From: Peptococcaceae bacterium | GTDB taxonomy: Bacteria > Bacillota > Desulfitobacteriia > Desulfitobacteriales > Desulfitobacteriaceae | Length of the DNA: 11,520 bases | Reading direction: 5' to 3' | Assembly (NCBI GenBank): GCA_031289815.1 | Contig: JAITOS010000112.1 | Location: 1-11,520, forward strand | Shown here: positions 1 through 7,769 of the stretch, one piece after another | How the letters are laid out: each line of letters starts with the position of its first letter | Numbering within the stretch: the stretch's first letter is position 1 | Notes under the pieces: generated by a model | What the model was told of the DNA's origin: nothing | The model's input: only the letters and a program-made list of their open reading frames with translations | Databases searched by the model: none | Made by a program: the position numbers and the translations under genes

Positions 1-1
1 G

Positions 2-49
2 CGCAATATGATTTTATCAGGTTCCCAAAACGTTATCAACAAGGAGTGA
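2..49 (+). CDS. Possible C-terminal end of an upstream gene (partial)
   Basis: One forward frame is open from the window edge and ends at a TGA at 47-49, giving a tail that ends in residues SQNVINKE. The stop codon lies inside the AAGGAGTGAG ribosome binding site of the next gene, an arrangement common between co-translated genes of one operon. Fifteen codons are too few to identify a product, and an open stretch this short can occur by chance. The alternative is plain untranslated leader. I infer an operon partner only from the stop/SD overlap. Confidence 0.25.
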   Translation, partial: RNMILSGSQNVINKE

Positions 50-58
50 GCTGTCACC

Positions 59-1897
59 ATGTCCGCACTGCTGGAAAAACTAACCCATTCTCTGATCGTC
101 GGGGATGGCGCTATGGCCACCCAATTATACAAACTGGGCGTACCAGCCGGAATCTGCTGCCAGGAGCTGTGCCTGAGCAATCCCGCCTTGGTGCGTTCCG
201 TCCACACCTCCTACCTCGAAGCCGGGGCCGACTTGCTGGAAACGAATACCTTCGGCGCTAACCGCAACAGCCTTTCCCGTTACGGCCTGGAAAAAGAGGC
301 GCCGTCCATCAACCGAACCGCCGCTCTCTTGGCCAGAGAGGCTGCGGGAGACCGGGCTTTCGTCGCCGGGGCTATCAGCTCCGTTCATACCGGCCACATC
401 CGAATCCAGTCCATGCGCCCCTACCGCGATCAATTTGAAGAACAAGCCCTCGCCCTTCTGGACGGCGGCGTTGACGCCCTCTTGCTGGAAACCTTCCTCG
501 ATCTGGATGAGCTGCTGCTGGCGCTGGATGTGACGCGCGCGCTGACCTCTCTGCCCCTCATCGCCCAATTGGCCACGCCGGAAGCCGGACAGACCCGCGA
601 CGGAATTCCCATCAGCGACGCCTTTCAACAACTGAAACAGGCCGGCGCCGATATCGTCGGTTTAAATTGCCGCCTCGGCCCTTCCGAAATGCTGCGCACC
701 CTCGAAGAATGCCAGATTCCTGCGGACGCCTTCCTCTCCGTCTTTCCTAACGCCGGTTATCTGGATTACGCCGACGGCGAATTCACCTATACCTCTTCCC
801 CCGCTTATTTTGCGGAGAGCGCTCTGCGCTTCCGGGAACAGGGCGTGCGGATCATCGGCGGCTGCTGCGGCACGACCCCCGACCATATCCGGGCGATGCG
901 CGCCGCCCTGGACGGCTTAGCGCCCATGCCCCGGCTCAACCCCGCTCCCGCCGCCAAAATCCCGCCGCCGCCTTCTCCCCTCCACGTCGCGCCGCCGCCA
1001 AAAAAAGAAACGCTTGTGGATCAGGCGCAGCGGGGTCTTACCGTCATCGTCGAACTCGATCCGCCCAAGGATCTTCGCACCGGAGAATTCCTGCGCGGCT
1101 GCCGGGCGTTGCAAAGCGCTGGCGCCGCCGCCATCACCCTAGCCGAAAATTCCCTGGCCAGCGTCCGCATGAGTAACCTGGCGCTGGGAACGATCCTGAA
1201 AAACAGCTATGGCATTGAACCCTTATTGCACCTCACCTGCCGCGACCGCAACCTGATCGGGCAGCAGTCTCACCTCATGGGTCTCTATGCTCTGGGAATC
1301 GACCATATCCTCATCATCACCGGCGATCCCACCCGGATCGGCGATTTACCCGGCTCCAGCTCGGTCTTCGACGTCAATTCCTTTGAGATGATCCGCTTGA
1401 CCAAACAGCTTAACGAAGGCGTTTCTTTCTCCGGCCGTCCGCTCCAAAGGCAGGCCAATTTCGTCATCGGCGCCGCCTTCAATCCCTATGTCCACCATTT
1501 TGAAGCCTCGCTCAAGCGCCTGGAGCGAAAAATTGCCGCCGGGGCGGACTTCATCATGACGCAGCCCATTTACGACCCGGAGATGATCCTCCGGATTCAC
1601 GAGACCACCCGGCATCTTGATATTCCGATATTTATCGGCCTCATGCCCCTCACCGGCCAGCGCAACGCCGAATTTCTCCATCACGAAGTACCCGGCATTC
1701 AGCTGTCCCCGGAATCCCTGGAGCGTATGCGCGGTCTGAGCGGCGCTGCCGGACGGCGGGAGGGCGTAAAGCTCTGCCGGGAATTGCTCGATGTCGCCGT
1801 CCGCTATTTCCACGGGATCTACTTGATCACCCCGTTCCAGCACTATGACATGACCGCCGAATTGACCGCCTATCTGCAACCGCCAACGAGTACTTAA
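59..1897 (+). CDS. yitJ: Bifunctional homocysteine S-methyltransferase / methylenetetrahydrofolate reductase (YitJ type)
   Basis: This cytosolic 612-residue fusion is expected to methylate homocysteine to methionine and to reduce 5,10-methylene-THF to 5-methyl-THF. Residues 1 to about 285 form the homocysteine-binding barrel, with zinc ligands Cys204 (GLNC) and Cys269-Cys270 (GGCCGT). A proline- and alanine-rich linker covers about 288-317. Residues 325-610 form the MetF-like FAD barrel, with Glu332 in VELDPP as the likely catalytic acid, the HLTCRDRN motif at 391-398, TGDP at 421-424 and TQPIYD at 501-506. The second half closely follows the B. subtilis YitJ pattern as I remember it. MetH folate- and cobalamin-binding domains are absent, as is usual for this class. 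The ATG follows AAGGAGTGAG with good spacing. YitJ genes are often S-box (SAM riboswitch) regulated, but only 58 leader bases are present and no riboswitch can be seen. The pump gene follows after 36 bases. Confidence 0.95.
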   Translation: MSALLEKLTHSLIVGDGAMATQLYKLGVPAGICCQELCLSNPALVRSVHTSYLEAGADLLETNTFGANRNSLSRYGLEKEAPSINRTAALLAREAAGDRAFVAGAISSVHTGHIRIQSMRPYRDQFEEQALALLDGGVDALLLETFLDLDELLLALDVTRALTSLPLIAQLATPEAGQTRDGIPISDAFQQLKQAGADIVGLNCRLGPSEMLRTLEECQIPADAFLSVFPNAGYLDYADGEFTYTSSPAYFAESALRFREQGVRIIGGCCGTTPDHIRAMRAALDGLAPMPRLNPAPAAKIPPPPSPLHVAPPPKKETLVDQAQRGLTVIVELDPPKDLRTGEFLRGCRALQSAGAAAITLAENSLASVRMSNLALGTILKNSYGIEPLLHLTCRDRNLIGQQSHLMGLYALGIDHILIITGDPTRIGDLPGSSSVFDVNSFEMIRLTKQLNEGVSFSGRPLQRQANFVIGAAFNPYVHHFEASLKRLERKIAAGADFIMTQPIYDPEMILRIHETTRHLDIPIFIGLMPLTGQRNAEFLHHEVPGIQLSPESLERMRGLSGAAGRREGVKLCRELLDVAVRYFHGIYLITPFQHYDMTAELTAYLQPPTST

Positions 1898-1933
1898 AAA
1901 AAGCCGCAACCTCTAAAAGGAAGGACTGTATCG

Positions 1934-4606
1934 ATGAATGATTTTTGCACCCGGTCTATTGCTGAAACCATAGAGGAACTTCATAGCGACGCCCTGCAAG
2001 GATTATCCGCTGAAATGGCTCAAGCCCGTTTAAAGCAATACGGAGAAAATAAACTGCTGAGCAAACAGGGCGCCTCCGTTTTCCAAATGTTTATCAGCCA
2101 GTTTAAAAGTTTTCTCGTTGTCATCCTCATCGCCGCCGCCGTTATATCGATCGCGGTCAGGGAATATCTGGACGGCTCGATCATCCTTGCCATCGTCGTT
2201 TTAAACGCGATTTTAGGCGTGACGCAGGAGAATAAGGCCAATAACGCGCTTAACGCCCTCAAGGAGCTCTCCAGCCCGCTGGCCAAGGTATGGCGGGACG
2301 GCAGCCTGCAAAAGATTCCCTCCAACCTGGTCGTTCCCGGCGATATCGCTCTCCTTGAGGCCGGGGATTATATCCCCGCCGATATACGGTTGCTGGAAGC
2401 CGTCAATTTAAAGATCGATGAAGCCGCTCTCACCGGCGAATCCCTGCCGGTTGATAAAAACACGGCTCCCTTATCAGCCGAAAACGCGCCTTTGGGCGAC
2501 CGTTTCAACAGCGCTTTTATGGGAACGATCGTTACCTATGGCCGGGGAAAAGGCATCGTCACCGGCACAGGGATGTATACCCAGATGGGGAAAATCGCCG
2601 CCATGCTGGAAACGGATGAAGAAGAATCCACTCCCTTGCAAAAGAAACTCGATCACTTGGGCGGATTATTGGGAAAAATATGTATTGCCGTCTGTCTGCT
2701 CATCTTCGCTCTTGGTTTTTGGCGGCATATCCCGCTCCTGGAAATCTTCATGACCAGCGTTTCTTTGGCTGTCGCCGCCATTCCCGAAGGCTTGACGGTC
2801 GTCGTTACCGTCGTTTTGGCCTTGGGTATGCAGCAGATGGTAAAAGCCAACGCCATCGTCAAACATCTCAGCGCGGTGGAAACCTTGGGCAGTACCACGG
2901 TGATCTGTAGCGATAAAACGGGAACCCTTACCCAAAACAAGATGACCGTCGTCAGACTGTTTGCCGACGCTCAGATGTATCAGGTTTCCGGAACCGGCTA
3001 CCAAAGGCAAGGGGAAATCACCGACGAACAGGGGCGGAAAGCGGCTAATCCGGCCTTGGATCACCTGCTCACCGGTTCCGTTTTATGTAACGACGCTTCC
3101 TATGATCCCGACCAACAAAGCATCATCGGCGACCCCACCGAAGGCGCTTTGCTGGTGGCCGCCGCGAAATATGGCATAACCGACCTCCACAGCCGCTCTC
3201 CCCGTTTAAGGGAAATCCCCTTTGATTCTGACCGAAAACTCATGTCCACCTTCCACGCCGACGAAGATCAAACCATCATGTACACCAAAGGATCTCCTGA
3301 CGAAATCCTCCGGCGCTCTTCCTATTTATTCAGAGACCGCGAAATCGTCCCGCTGACAGATCGTGACCGCGAAGCCATTGCCCAAGTAAATGAAACCTTC
3401 GCCGCTTCGGCGCTCCGAGTATTAGGCTTAGCTTTCAAAACCAGCGGTCAGCCAGAAACCGCCCCCGAAACAGCGGAAACAGCGCTCGTCTTTGTCGGAC
3501 TGGCCGGCATGATCGATCCGCCGCGTGAAGAGGCCAAATCCGCCATCGCCGTCTGCAAACAGGCCGGTATCGGCGTAAAAATGATTACCGGGGATCACCG
3601 GGTTACAGCGACGGCGATCGCCAACGCACTCGGAATCGAACAGCTCGGGCCGTCGATGGAAGGGCGGGAAATCGGTGAATTATCTGACGGCCAGCTGCGC
3701 GAAAGGGTCAAAACGAGCAGCGTATTCGCCAGAGTCTCTCCTGAGCACAAAGTCAGGCTGATCGAAGCGATCAAGGCGAACGGCAACATCGTGGCCATGA
3801 CCGGCGACGGCGTAAACGACGCCCCTTCCCTCAAGAGAGCGGATATCGGCGTCGCTATGGGGATTACCGGAACGGACGTCTCCAAAGAGGCCGCTGATAT
3901 CGTCTTAACGGACGATAATTTTGCCAGCATCGTAGCCGCCGTTGAACAAGGCCGTATGATCTACAGCAATATCCGCAAGGTCGTCAGTTATTTATTATCC
4001 TGCAACATCGGCGAGATTCTGGTCATCTTTGTCGCCATGCTCATCGGCTTGCCCATCCCGCTCTTCGCCATCCAGCTTTTGGCCATCAATCTGATCACCG
4101 ACGCCTTTCCGGCCTTCGCCTTGGGGATGGAAGCAAAAGAAAACGGCTTGATGCGCGAGAAACCGCGAAATCCGTCCGAACACATCATCAATCAGAGGAT
4201 GCGAATCGCCATCTTATTCCAAAGCGCCGCCTTGGCGGTAGGCGCCTTAGGTTCTTTCTCCTATGGGCTCGTCCAATACGGAGAGCTCTTGATCGACGGA
4301 CATCCGGCCGTCGCCACCACCATGTGTTTTGTCACCTTGATCCTCGGCGAGTTATTACGGGCATACGCCTCCCGTTCAGAAAAGACATCCATCTTTCGGA
4401 TGCCTTTCTTCAGCAACGCCTTTCTCAATAAGAGCGCGCTCGCTTCGATCGTATTCTTATGCGCCGCCGTCTATCTCCAGGTTTTAAACCCGATCTTTAA
4501 AACCATTCCCCTCTCGCCGGATCAGTTGACCGTAGCTGTCGCCTTCGCCCTTTTACCCATGCTGGGGGGAGAATTAGGCAAGCGGGTCGGGGCGCCGCAA
4601 CCCTGA
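1934..4606 (+). CDS. Cation-transporting P-type ATPase, probably Ca2+ exporting (PacL/YloB/Pmr1-like, P2A)
   Basis: This is an integral membrane pump of 890 residues, the usual length of bacterial SERCA-like ATPases such as YloB. It should use ATP to move Ca2+ (perhaps Mn2+) out of the cytosol. In order there is an N-terminal cation-ATPase domain, a first membrane pair (about 55-98), the actuator loop with TGES at 167-170, membrane helix 4 with PEGL at 284-287, the phosphorylated Asp327 in SDKTGTLT, the nucleotide-binding KGSPDE at 452-457, TGDH at 552-555, TGDGVNDAP at 623-631, then six C-terminal helices. Residues that align with SERCA calcium ligands are kept: Glu285 in PEGL, Asn691 and Glu694 in helix 5, Asn719, Thr722 and Asp723 in helix 6, Glu806 in helix 8. 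This fits Ca2+ better than Na+/K+, H+ or heavy-metal subtypes. The start follows AAAAGGAAGGA. Only 36 bases separate it from yitJ, so co-transcription is likely, without a clear functional link. Confidence 0.94.
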   Translation: MNDFCTRSIAETIEELHSDALQGLSAEMAQARLKQYGENKLLSKQGASVFQMFISQFKSFLVVILIAAAVISIAVREYLDGSIILAIVVLNAILGVTQENKANNALNALKELSSPLAKVWRDGSLQKIPSNLVVPGDIALLEAGDYIPADIRLLEAVNLKIDEAALTGESLPVDKNTAPLSAENAPLGDRFNSAFMGTIVTYGRGKGIVTGTGMYTQMGKIAAMLETDEEESTPLQKKLDHLGGLLGKICIAVCLLIFALGFWRHIPLLEIFMTSVSLAVAAIPEGLTVVVTVVLALGMQQMVKANAIVKHLSAVETLGSTTVICSDKTGTLTQNKMTVVRLFADAQMYQVSGTGYQRQGEITDEQGRKAANPALDHLLTGSVLCNDASYDPDQQSIIGDPTEGALLVAAAKYGITDLHSRSPRLREIPFDSDRKLMSTFHADEDQTIMYTKGSPDEILRRSSYLFRDREIVPLTDRDREAIAQVNETFAASALRVLGLAFKTSGQPETAPETAETALVFVGLAGMIDPPREEAKSAIAVCKQAGIGVKMITGDHRVTATAIANALGIEQLGPSMEGREIGELSDGQLRERVKTSSVFARVSPEHKVRLIEAIKANGNIVAMTGDGVNDAPSLKRADIGVAMGITGTDVSKEAADIVLTDDNFASIVAAVEQGRMIYSNIRKVVSYLLSCNIGEILVIFVAMLIGLPIPLFAIQLLAINLITDAFPAFALGMEAKENGLMREKPRNPSEHIINQRMRIAILFQSAALAVGALGSFSYGLVQYGELLIDGHPAVATTMCFVTLILGELLRAYASRSEKTSIFRMPFFSNAFLNKSALASIVFLCAAVYLQVLNPIFKTIPLSPDQLTVAVAFALLPMLGGELGKRVGAPQP

Positions 4607-4654
4607 CGCCCTCGGAGTGTCTTGGCGTTTGGCTTCTCCGCCGCTCTTTTCCGT
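4607..4654. other. Short gap between convergent genes
   Basis: The forward pump gene and the reverse flavin-reductase gene end 48 bases apart, so their transcripts converge here. Two weak overlapping five-base-pair stems can be drawn (acgcc 4606-4610 with ggcgt 4624-4628; cggag 4613-4617 with ctccg 4636-4640). Only interrupted T-rich sequence follows on the forward side. A terminator is expected from the arrangement, but no convincing one is visible. Confidence 0.4.
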
Positions 4655-5173
4655 TTACTTTATTTCTTTTCTATAGCAGGCCACGATCTCTCCATAATAG
4701 AGTACGTGATAGTCTCCTTCCGGGTAGGCTGACCGGCGAATCTCATCGTTCAGCAAGGCGGGTTCCATCGCCTGCTGATACACCACTTTGCATTCATAGT
4801 ACAGTCCGCACTCCCCAACGATCGGCGTTTGCAGGAGCTGCGCCGGTTCCGCCGTCAGCGAGCATTCTTTAAACTTGTCATACTCCCGGCCTGAGTAGGT
4901 TCCGCAAAAAGCGACGGCTTTCTTCAAATTGTCCTTCACCGGTATGCTCACCGTGAATTCTTTCGTTGCTTCCAGCAGTTGATAGGTCCATCGCGAATAG
5001 CGAACCAGCACCGTAAAGATCGGTTTCCGCCAAATAACGCCGATATTTCCCCAGCCGATGATCATCGTATTCAAACGCTCCTGATCCTTTACCGTTAAGA
5101 AAGCGCCTTTCGTCAGATTCTCCAGCGTTTCGGACGCCATTTCATTGTATTTCAGATTGGTATACATATCCAT
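4655..5173 (-). CDS. Flavin reductase family protein (FMN-binding split barrel)
   Basis: This 172-residue protein has the length and pattern of the flavin-reductase-like split-barrel family, small cytosolic dimers that bind FMN and reduce flavin or pass electrons from NAD(P)H. Family-typical stretches are GAFLTV (23-28), NTMIIGWGNIGVIWRKP (35-51), the VRYSRWTY segment (57-64), FTVSIP (73-78), CGTYSGREYDKF (90-101) and a closing GDYHVLYYGEIVACYR block (153-168). The substrate and redox partner cannot be read from the sequence, and clostridial members are often annotated only by family. Two in-frame ATGs compete: Met1 at 5173 sits only three bases after AAAGGA, while Met3 at 5167 sits nine bases after it, so the true start could be 5167. 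The gene is 193 bases beyond the YhaN-like gene and has a plausible promoter of its own, so it is probably not an obligatory part of that operon. Confidence 0.85.
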   Translation of the reverse strand: MDMYTNLKYNEMASETLENLTKGAFLTVKDQERLNTMIIGWGNIGVIWRKPIFTVLVRYSRWTYQLLEATKEFTVSIPVKDNLKKAVAFCGTYSGREYDKFKECSLTAEPAQLLQTPIVGECGLYYECKVVYQQAMEPALLNDEIRRSAYPEGDYHVLYYGEIVACYRKEIK

Positions 5174-5260
5174 CTATCCTTTCAAATTTTTTAATTTTCA
5201 GCTTTTCTAACTTTTCAACGCGCGCCGATCCTCATGACCGCCTTTCATTGAAACACCTTT

Positions 5261-5289
5261 ATTGTATCACACAACGGCGCGTCTATCAT
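5261..5289 (-). promoter_or_regulatory. Putative sigma-A promoter of the flavin-reductase gene
   Basis: Read on the minus strand there is ATGATA (5284-5289), a 17-base spacer and TACAAT (5261-5266), with a TG one base before the -10 box (extended -10). The predicted leader is about 80 bases. The same TACAAT box occurs before mutY and the nitrilase gene. This is a match by eye, not a scored prediction. Confidence 0.42.
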
Positions 5290-5366
5290 CATGCGTTTCG
5301 CCGGTTTTTTATCGCGTTTTTTATCTTCGCAGCGGACCTTCTTCCCCCTTTTTCGGGAAAATATTC

Positions 5367-7769
5367 TCAATGCCCGCTGGGATCATGTAAAATCTGCCAC
5401 ATCCGGACGTCCGCCGTAGCAAAAATCACCTGCCGGGAACGGGACAAGCCACGCAGATAGGTCAGGATTTTTTTCCAGAACGCCTCCGGCTCCTTCATCT
5501 CTTCCAGCAAAAAGAATAAGGGAAGCTCCGCCTGATCCCCGACCACAAGCTGAGAAACGGCCATGCGGTAGATAAAATAATTCTGTTTGCTTTCCAGCGC
5601 CAGTCCGGCTTCCTCCTCCTCCGTCTCCGAGAAAACCCGGCTGGAAATCCAATTCGCCTCTACGGTCATATTCCCTCCGTGTTTGAGCTGCCATTCCTGC
5701 CAGGATCTTTCTAACAATGCCTGCGCATCCTCCAAGGCGTGATATAAATTTTCATAACTCTGCCAGAGCCGCTTCGCTTCCTCCAGCTTTCCTTCCAGAT
5801 CAGAGAGCTTTGGCAGCGTCTGGTTCCGCCGCAAAATTCCCTCTATCTCCAAACAGCGCGCGTCGATTTCCTGCGATTCCTGATGCCAGACGCTCACTTG
5901 AGCCTGCCTTTCCTCATCGGGAATATTCTCCTGGCGTTCCAGATCCGCTAACGGTTCCAAAACCGCCATCAGTTGCTCCATGTTTCTCCCGCCAAGCAAA
6001 TCATGATATTGCCGGTTACAGTCGTTCCATTCATTCTCCGCTTCATTTTTCGCCCGCAGTTGGCTGGCCACCTTCATGATCGCCGCCAAGACCTCCTCCA
6101 GTTCAGCAGCCGACGCTACCCAGCCTTTCAACTTTTCCTGTAGCTGCTCCACGCACCGCGCCAGCGTTTCCTCTTCCCGCCGTCGCTGTTCGCTCTTTTC
6201 CTGTAGTTCAGCACGATCCAACTCCAGTTGAGCTTTCTCCCACCAATATTTTGTCCAGCCCTTCAGCCAGTCCGCCTCATCGCTGACGCGCACGCTCTCA
6301 TACGCCTCTTGTAAACGCTCGGCGCAGGATTGTTCCGCCTCTCGCCACTCCCGCTCCCGCCCGATTTCTTGCCACAGGATTTCCATCCCCGTCCGCAATT
6401 TTTTCAGCCGCGAGAGCCGGTCGTCGTATTCCTGAAGACGGCTCTTGAATTCCTCATCATCGCTTACGCCATATTTTTCACAGAACCGATACAGACGAAC
6501 GGCCCATCTTCTCTCCAGACTTTCCCGCCCCCCGTAATCCCGCAGGATCCGGTCAACGTGACCGCTGATTTTCGAGCTTCTCCACCAGCTTAAACGCTTT
6601 ACCTCCCACGCCAGCCGACGCTCATCATCCGCCGTCACTTGGGAAAAGGCTTCCATCGCGCGCAGTTTATCCTCTTCTTCCCGCACGGCTTCTTCTTGTT
6701 CTCCTAACAGGACTTTTACCGAAGGCAGCCGGTCCAATTTTTGCCGCGCCTCCATCTTCTCCTGCTCCAGCCGGCGCAGGCGTTGATCCTCATCTTGCGG
6801 CAAGGCGTCATAAGGGGACGCTTCCATATCCGTTTGCATCTGGCGCACGCTTTCCGTCCGCACCTGGATTTCCCTGGCCAGCCGGTCCACGGTTTCCTGG
6901 AAAGCCGCCCACTCCAGGCACTCGTCCCGCAGGGCGTCAATCATCGTCTCATCGATTTGCGGCGCTTGCGTATAGGCCGTCAGGCGCGCTTCTATTTCCT
7001 TCAGCAATTCTTCCAAACGCCCTAATTCTCCCTGAATCCGGCGCAATTCCCGATAGTCCCGGTTCTGACGGAACAAGTCCAGGCGTTCTTGTATTTTGGC
7101 CGTTTCCTTGATTTTTTCGCTGACGTTCTGCCGCTGCGCCTGTAATCTCTTGCTTTCAATATGCAGGGAACGGTCTTCTTCCTGCCGCTGGTTCGCCGCC
7201 TCCCATTCGCTTTTCAGCGCCTCATACCCCTCTTTGGCTTTTCCCATGCCCTCCTTTTGCTCATCCATCTTCTTTTTAGCCCCAACTAAAGATTCGCGCA
7301 CTTTTGCTACGGACAGCCTTTCATCGCCGGTTTGCCGCAGATTATTTACATAGCGGTAAAAGTCCTGATCTTTTCCTTCCGGCCAGATCAGCAGCCCGCC
7401 GTGCTGAAACCCTTCGGCGCTAAGGTCAAACAGATATTCTCCCAAGCTCATTTTTTCCGGCAGGAATACCACCTGCCCCAGCTCGTCCTCTATCGCTAAT
7501 TCGGTGATGCGCTCCCCACCATCCGCGGGAACACTCTTCCGGCGGATGTAGAAACGCTGCGCTCCCTCCGCCAGACATAGCTCCAGCGAGAGTTTTTCCC
7601 GCCACTCTTTTACGTCGAGATTATAGAACACTTTCAGCCAAAGGTCAGCAAAATTTTTTAAATGGCTGGCGTTTTCAAAGAATACCGGCGTAAAATTCCC
7701 GGGGAAATTCCAAGCGTCTTCCGTCCATTTCATCAGTAGATTTTTATTCCTTATATGCTCAATTCTCAT
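5367..7769 (-). CDS. YhaN/SbcC-like coiled-coil protein with a degenerate ATPase head
   Basis: This 800-residue, very Glu/Arg/Gln-rich protein has the layout of YhaN/Rad50-type ATPases: a globular N-terminus (1-150), long coiled coils (about 155-265, 330-375 and 440-695) and a globular C-terminus (700-800). The N-terminus lines up in spacing with the family (MRIEHIRNKN, then FPGNFTPVFFENASHLKNF), but the segment expected to be a GPNEAGKST-like P-loop reads FFENASHLK, with His36 at the lysine position. At the C-terminus the ABC signature is replaced by ALESKQNYFIYRMA (724-737), Walker B by LPLFFLLEEM (749-758), and the H-loop histidine by Asp in RQVIFATAD (779-787). No CxxC zinc hook and no clear membrane segment are seen. 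ATP hydrolysis therefore looks lost, although the frame is intact. The start overlaps the end of the YhaO-like gene by 11 bases, with AAGGA upstream, which suggests translational coupling. YhaN-family membership rests on pattern and context, so treat it as likely, not certain. Confidence 0.82.
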   Translation of the reverse strand: MRIEHIRNKNLLMKWTEDAWNFPGNFTPVFFENASHLKNFADLWLKVFYNLDVKEWREKLSLELCLAEGAQRFYIRRKSVPADGGERITELAIEDELGQVVFLPEKMSLGEYLFDLSAEGFQHGGLLIWPEGKDQDFYRYVNNLRQTGDERLSVAKVRESLVGAKKKMDEQKEGMGKAKEGYEALKSEWEAANQRQEEDRSLHIESKRLQAQRQNVSEKIKETAKIQERLDLFRQNRDYRELRRIQGELGRLEELLKEIEARLTAYTQAPQIDETMIDALRDECLEWAAFQETVDRLAREIQVRTESVRQMQTDMEASPYDALPQDEDQRLRRLEQEKMEARQKLDRLPSVKVLLGEQEEAVREEEDKLRAMEAFSQVTADDERRLAWEVKRLSWWRSSKISGHVDRILRDYGGRESLERRWAVRLYRFCEKYGVSDDEEFKSRLQEYDDRLSRLKKLRTGMEILWQEIGREREWREAEQSCAERLQEAYESVRVSDEADWLKGWTKYWWEKAQLELDRAELQEKSEQRRREEETLARCVEQLQEKLKGWVASAAELEEVLAAIMKVASQLRAKNEAENEWNDCNRQYHDLLGGRNMEQLMAVLEPLADLERQENIPDEERQAQVSVWHQESQEIDARCLEIEGILRRNQTLPKLSDLEGKLEEAKRLWQSYENLYHALEDAQALLERSWQEWQLKHGGNMTVEANWISSRVFSETEEEEAGLALESKQNYFIYRMAVSQLVVGDQAELPLFFLLEEMKEPEAFWKKILTYLRGLSRSRQVIFATADVRMWQILHDPSGH

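Noticed and set aside
1..58. SAM (S-box) riboswitch before yitJ
   Set aside because: Such control is common for yitJ, but only 58 bases of leader are in the window and no S-box helix or terminator can be drawn in them.
125..631. 168-codon antisense frame inside yitJ
   Set aside because: It mirrors a strongly supported gene with intact catalytic motifs, is Gly/Gln/Arg-rich and has no family features or ribosome binding site.
1346..1909. 187-codon antisense frame across the MetF half of yitJ
   Set aside because: It lies wholly opposite conserved MTHFR motifs; its length is explained by the GC-rich codon usage of the real gene.
4606..4640. Rho-independent terminator between the convergent genes
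   Set aside because: Only five-base-pair stems with long loops are possible and no uninterrupted T run follows.
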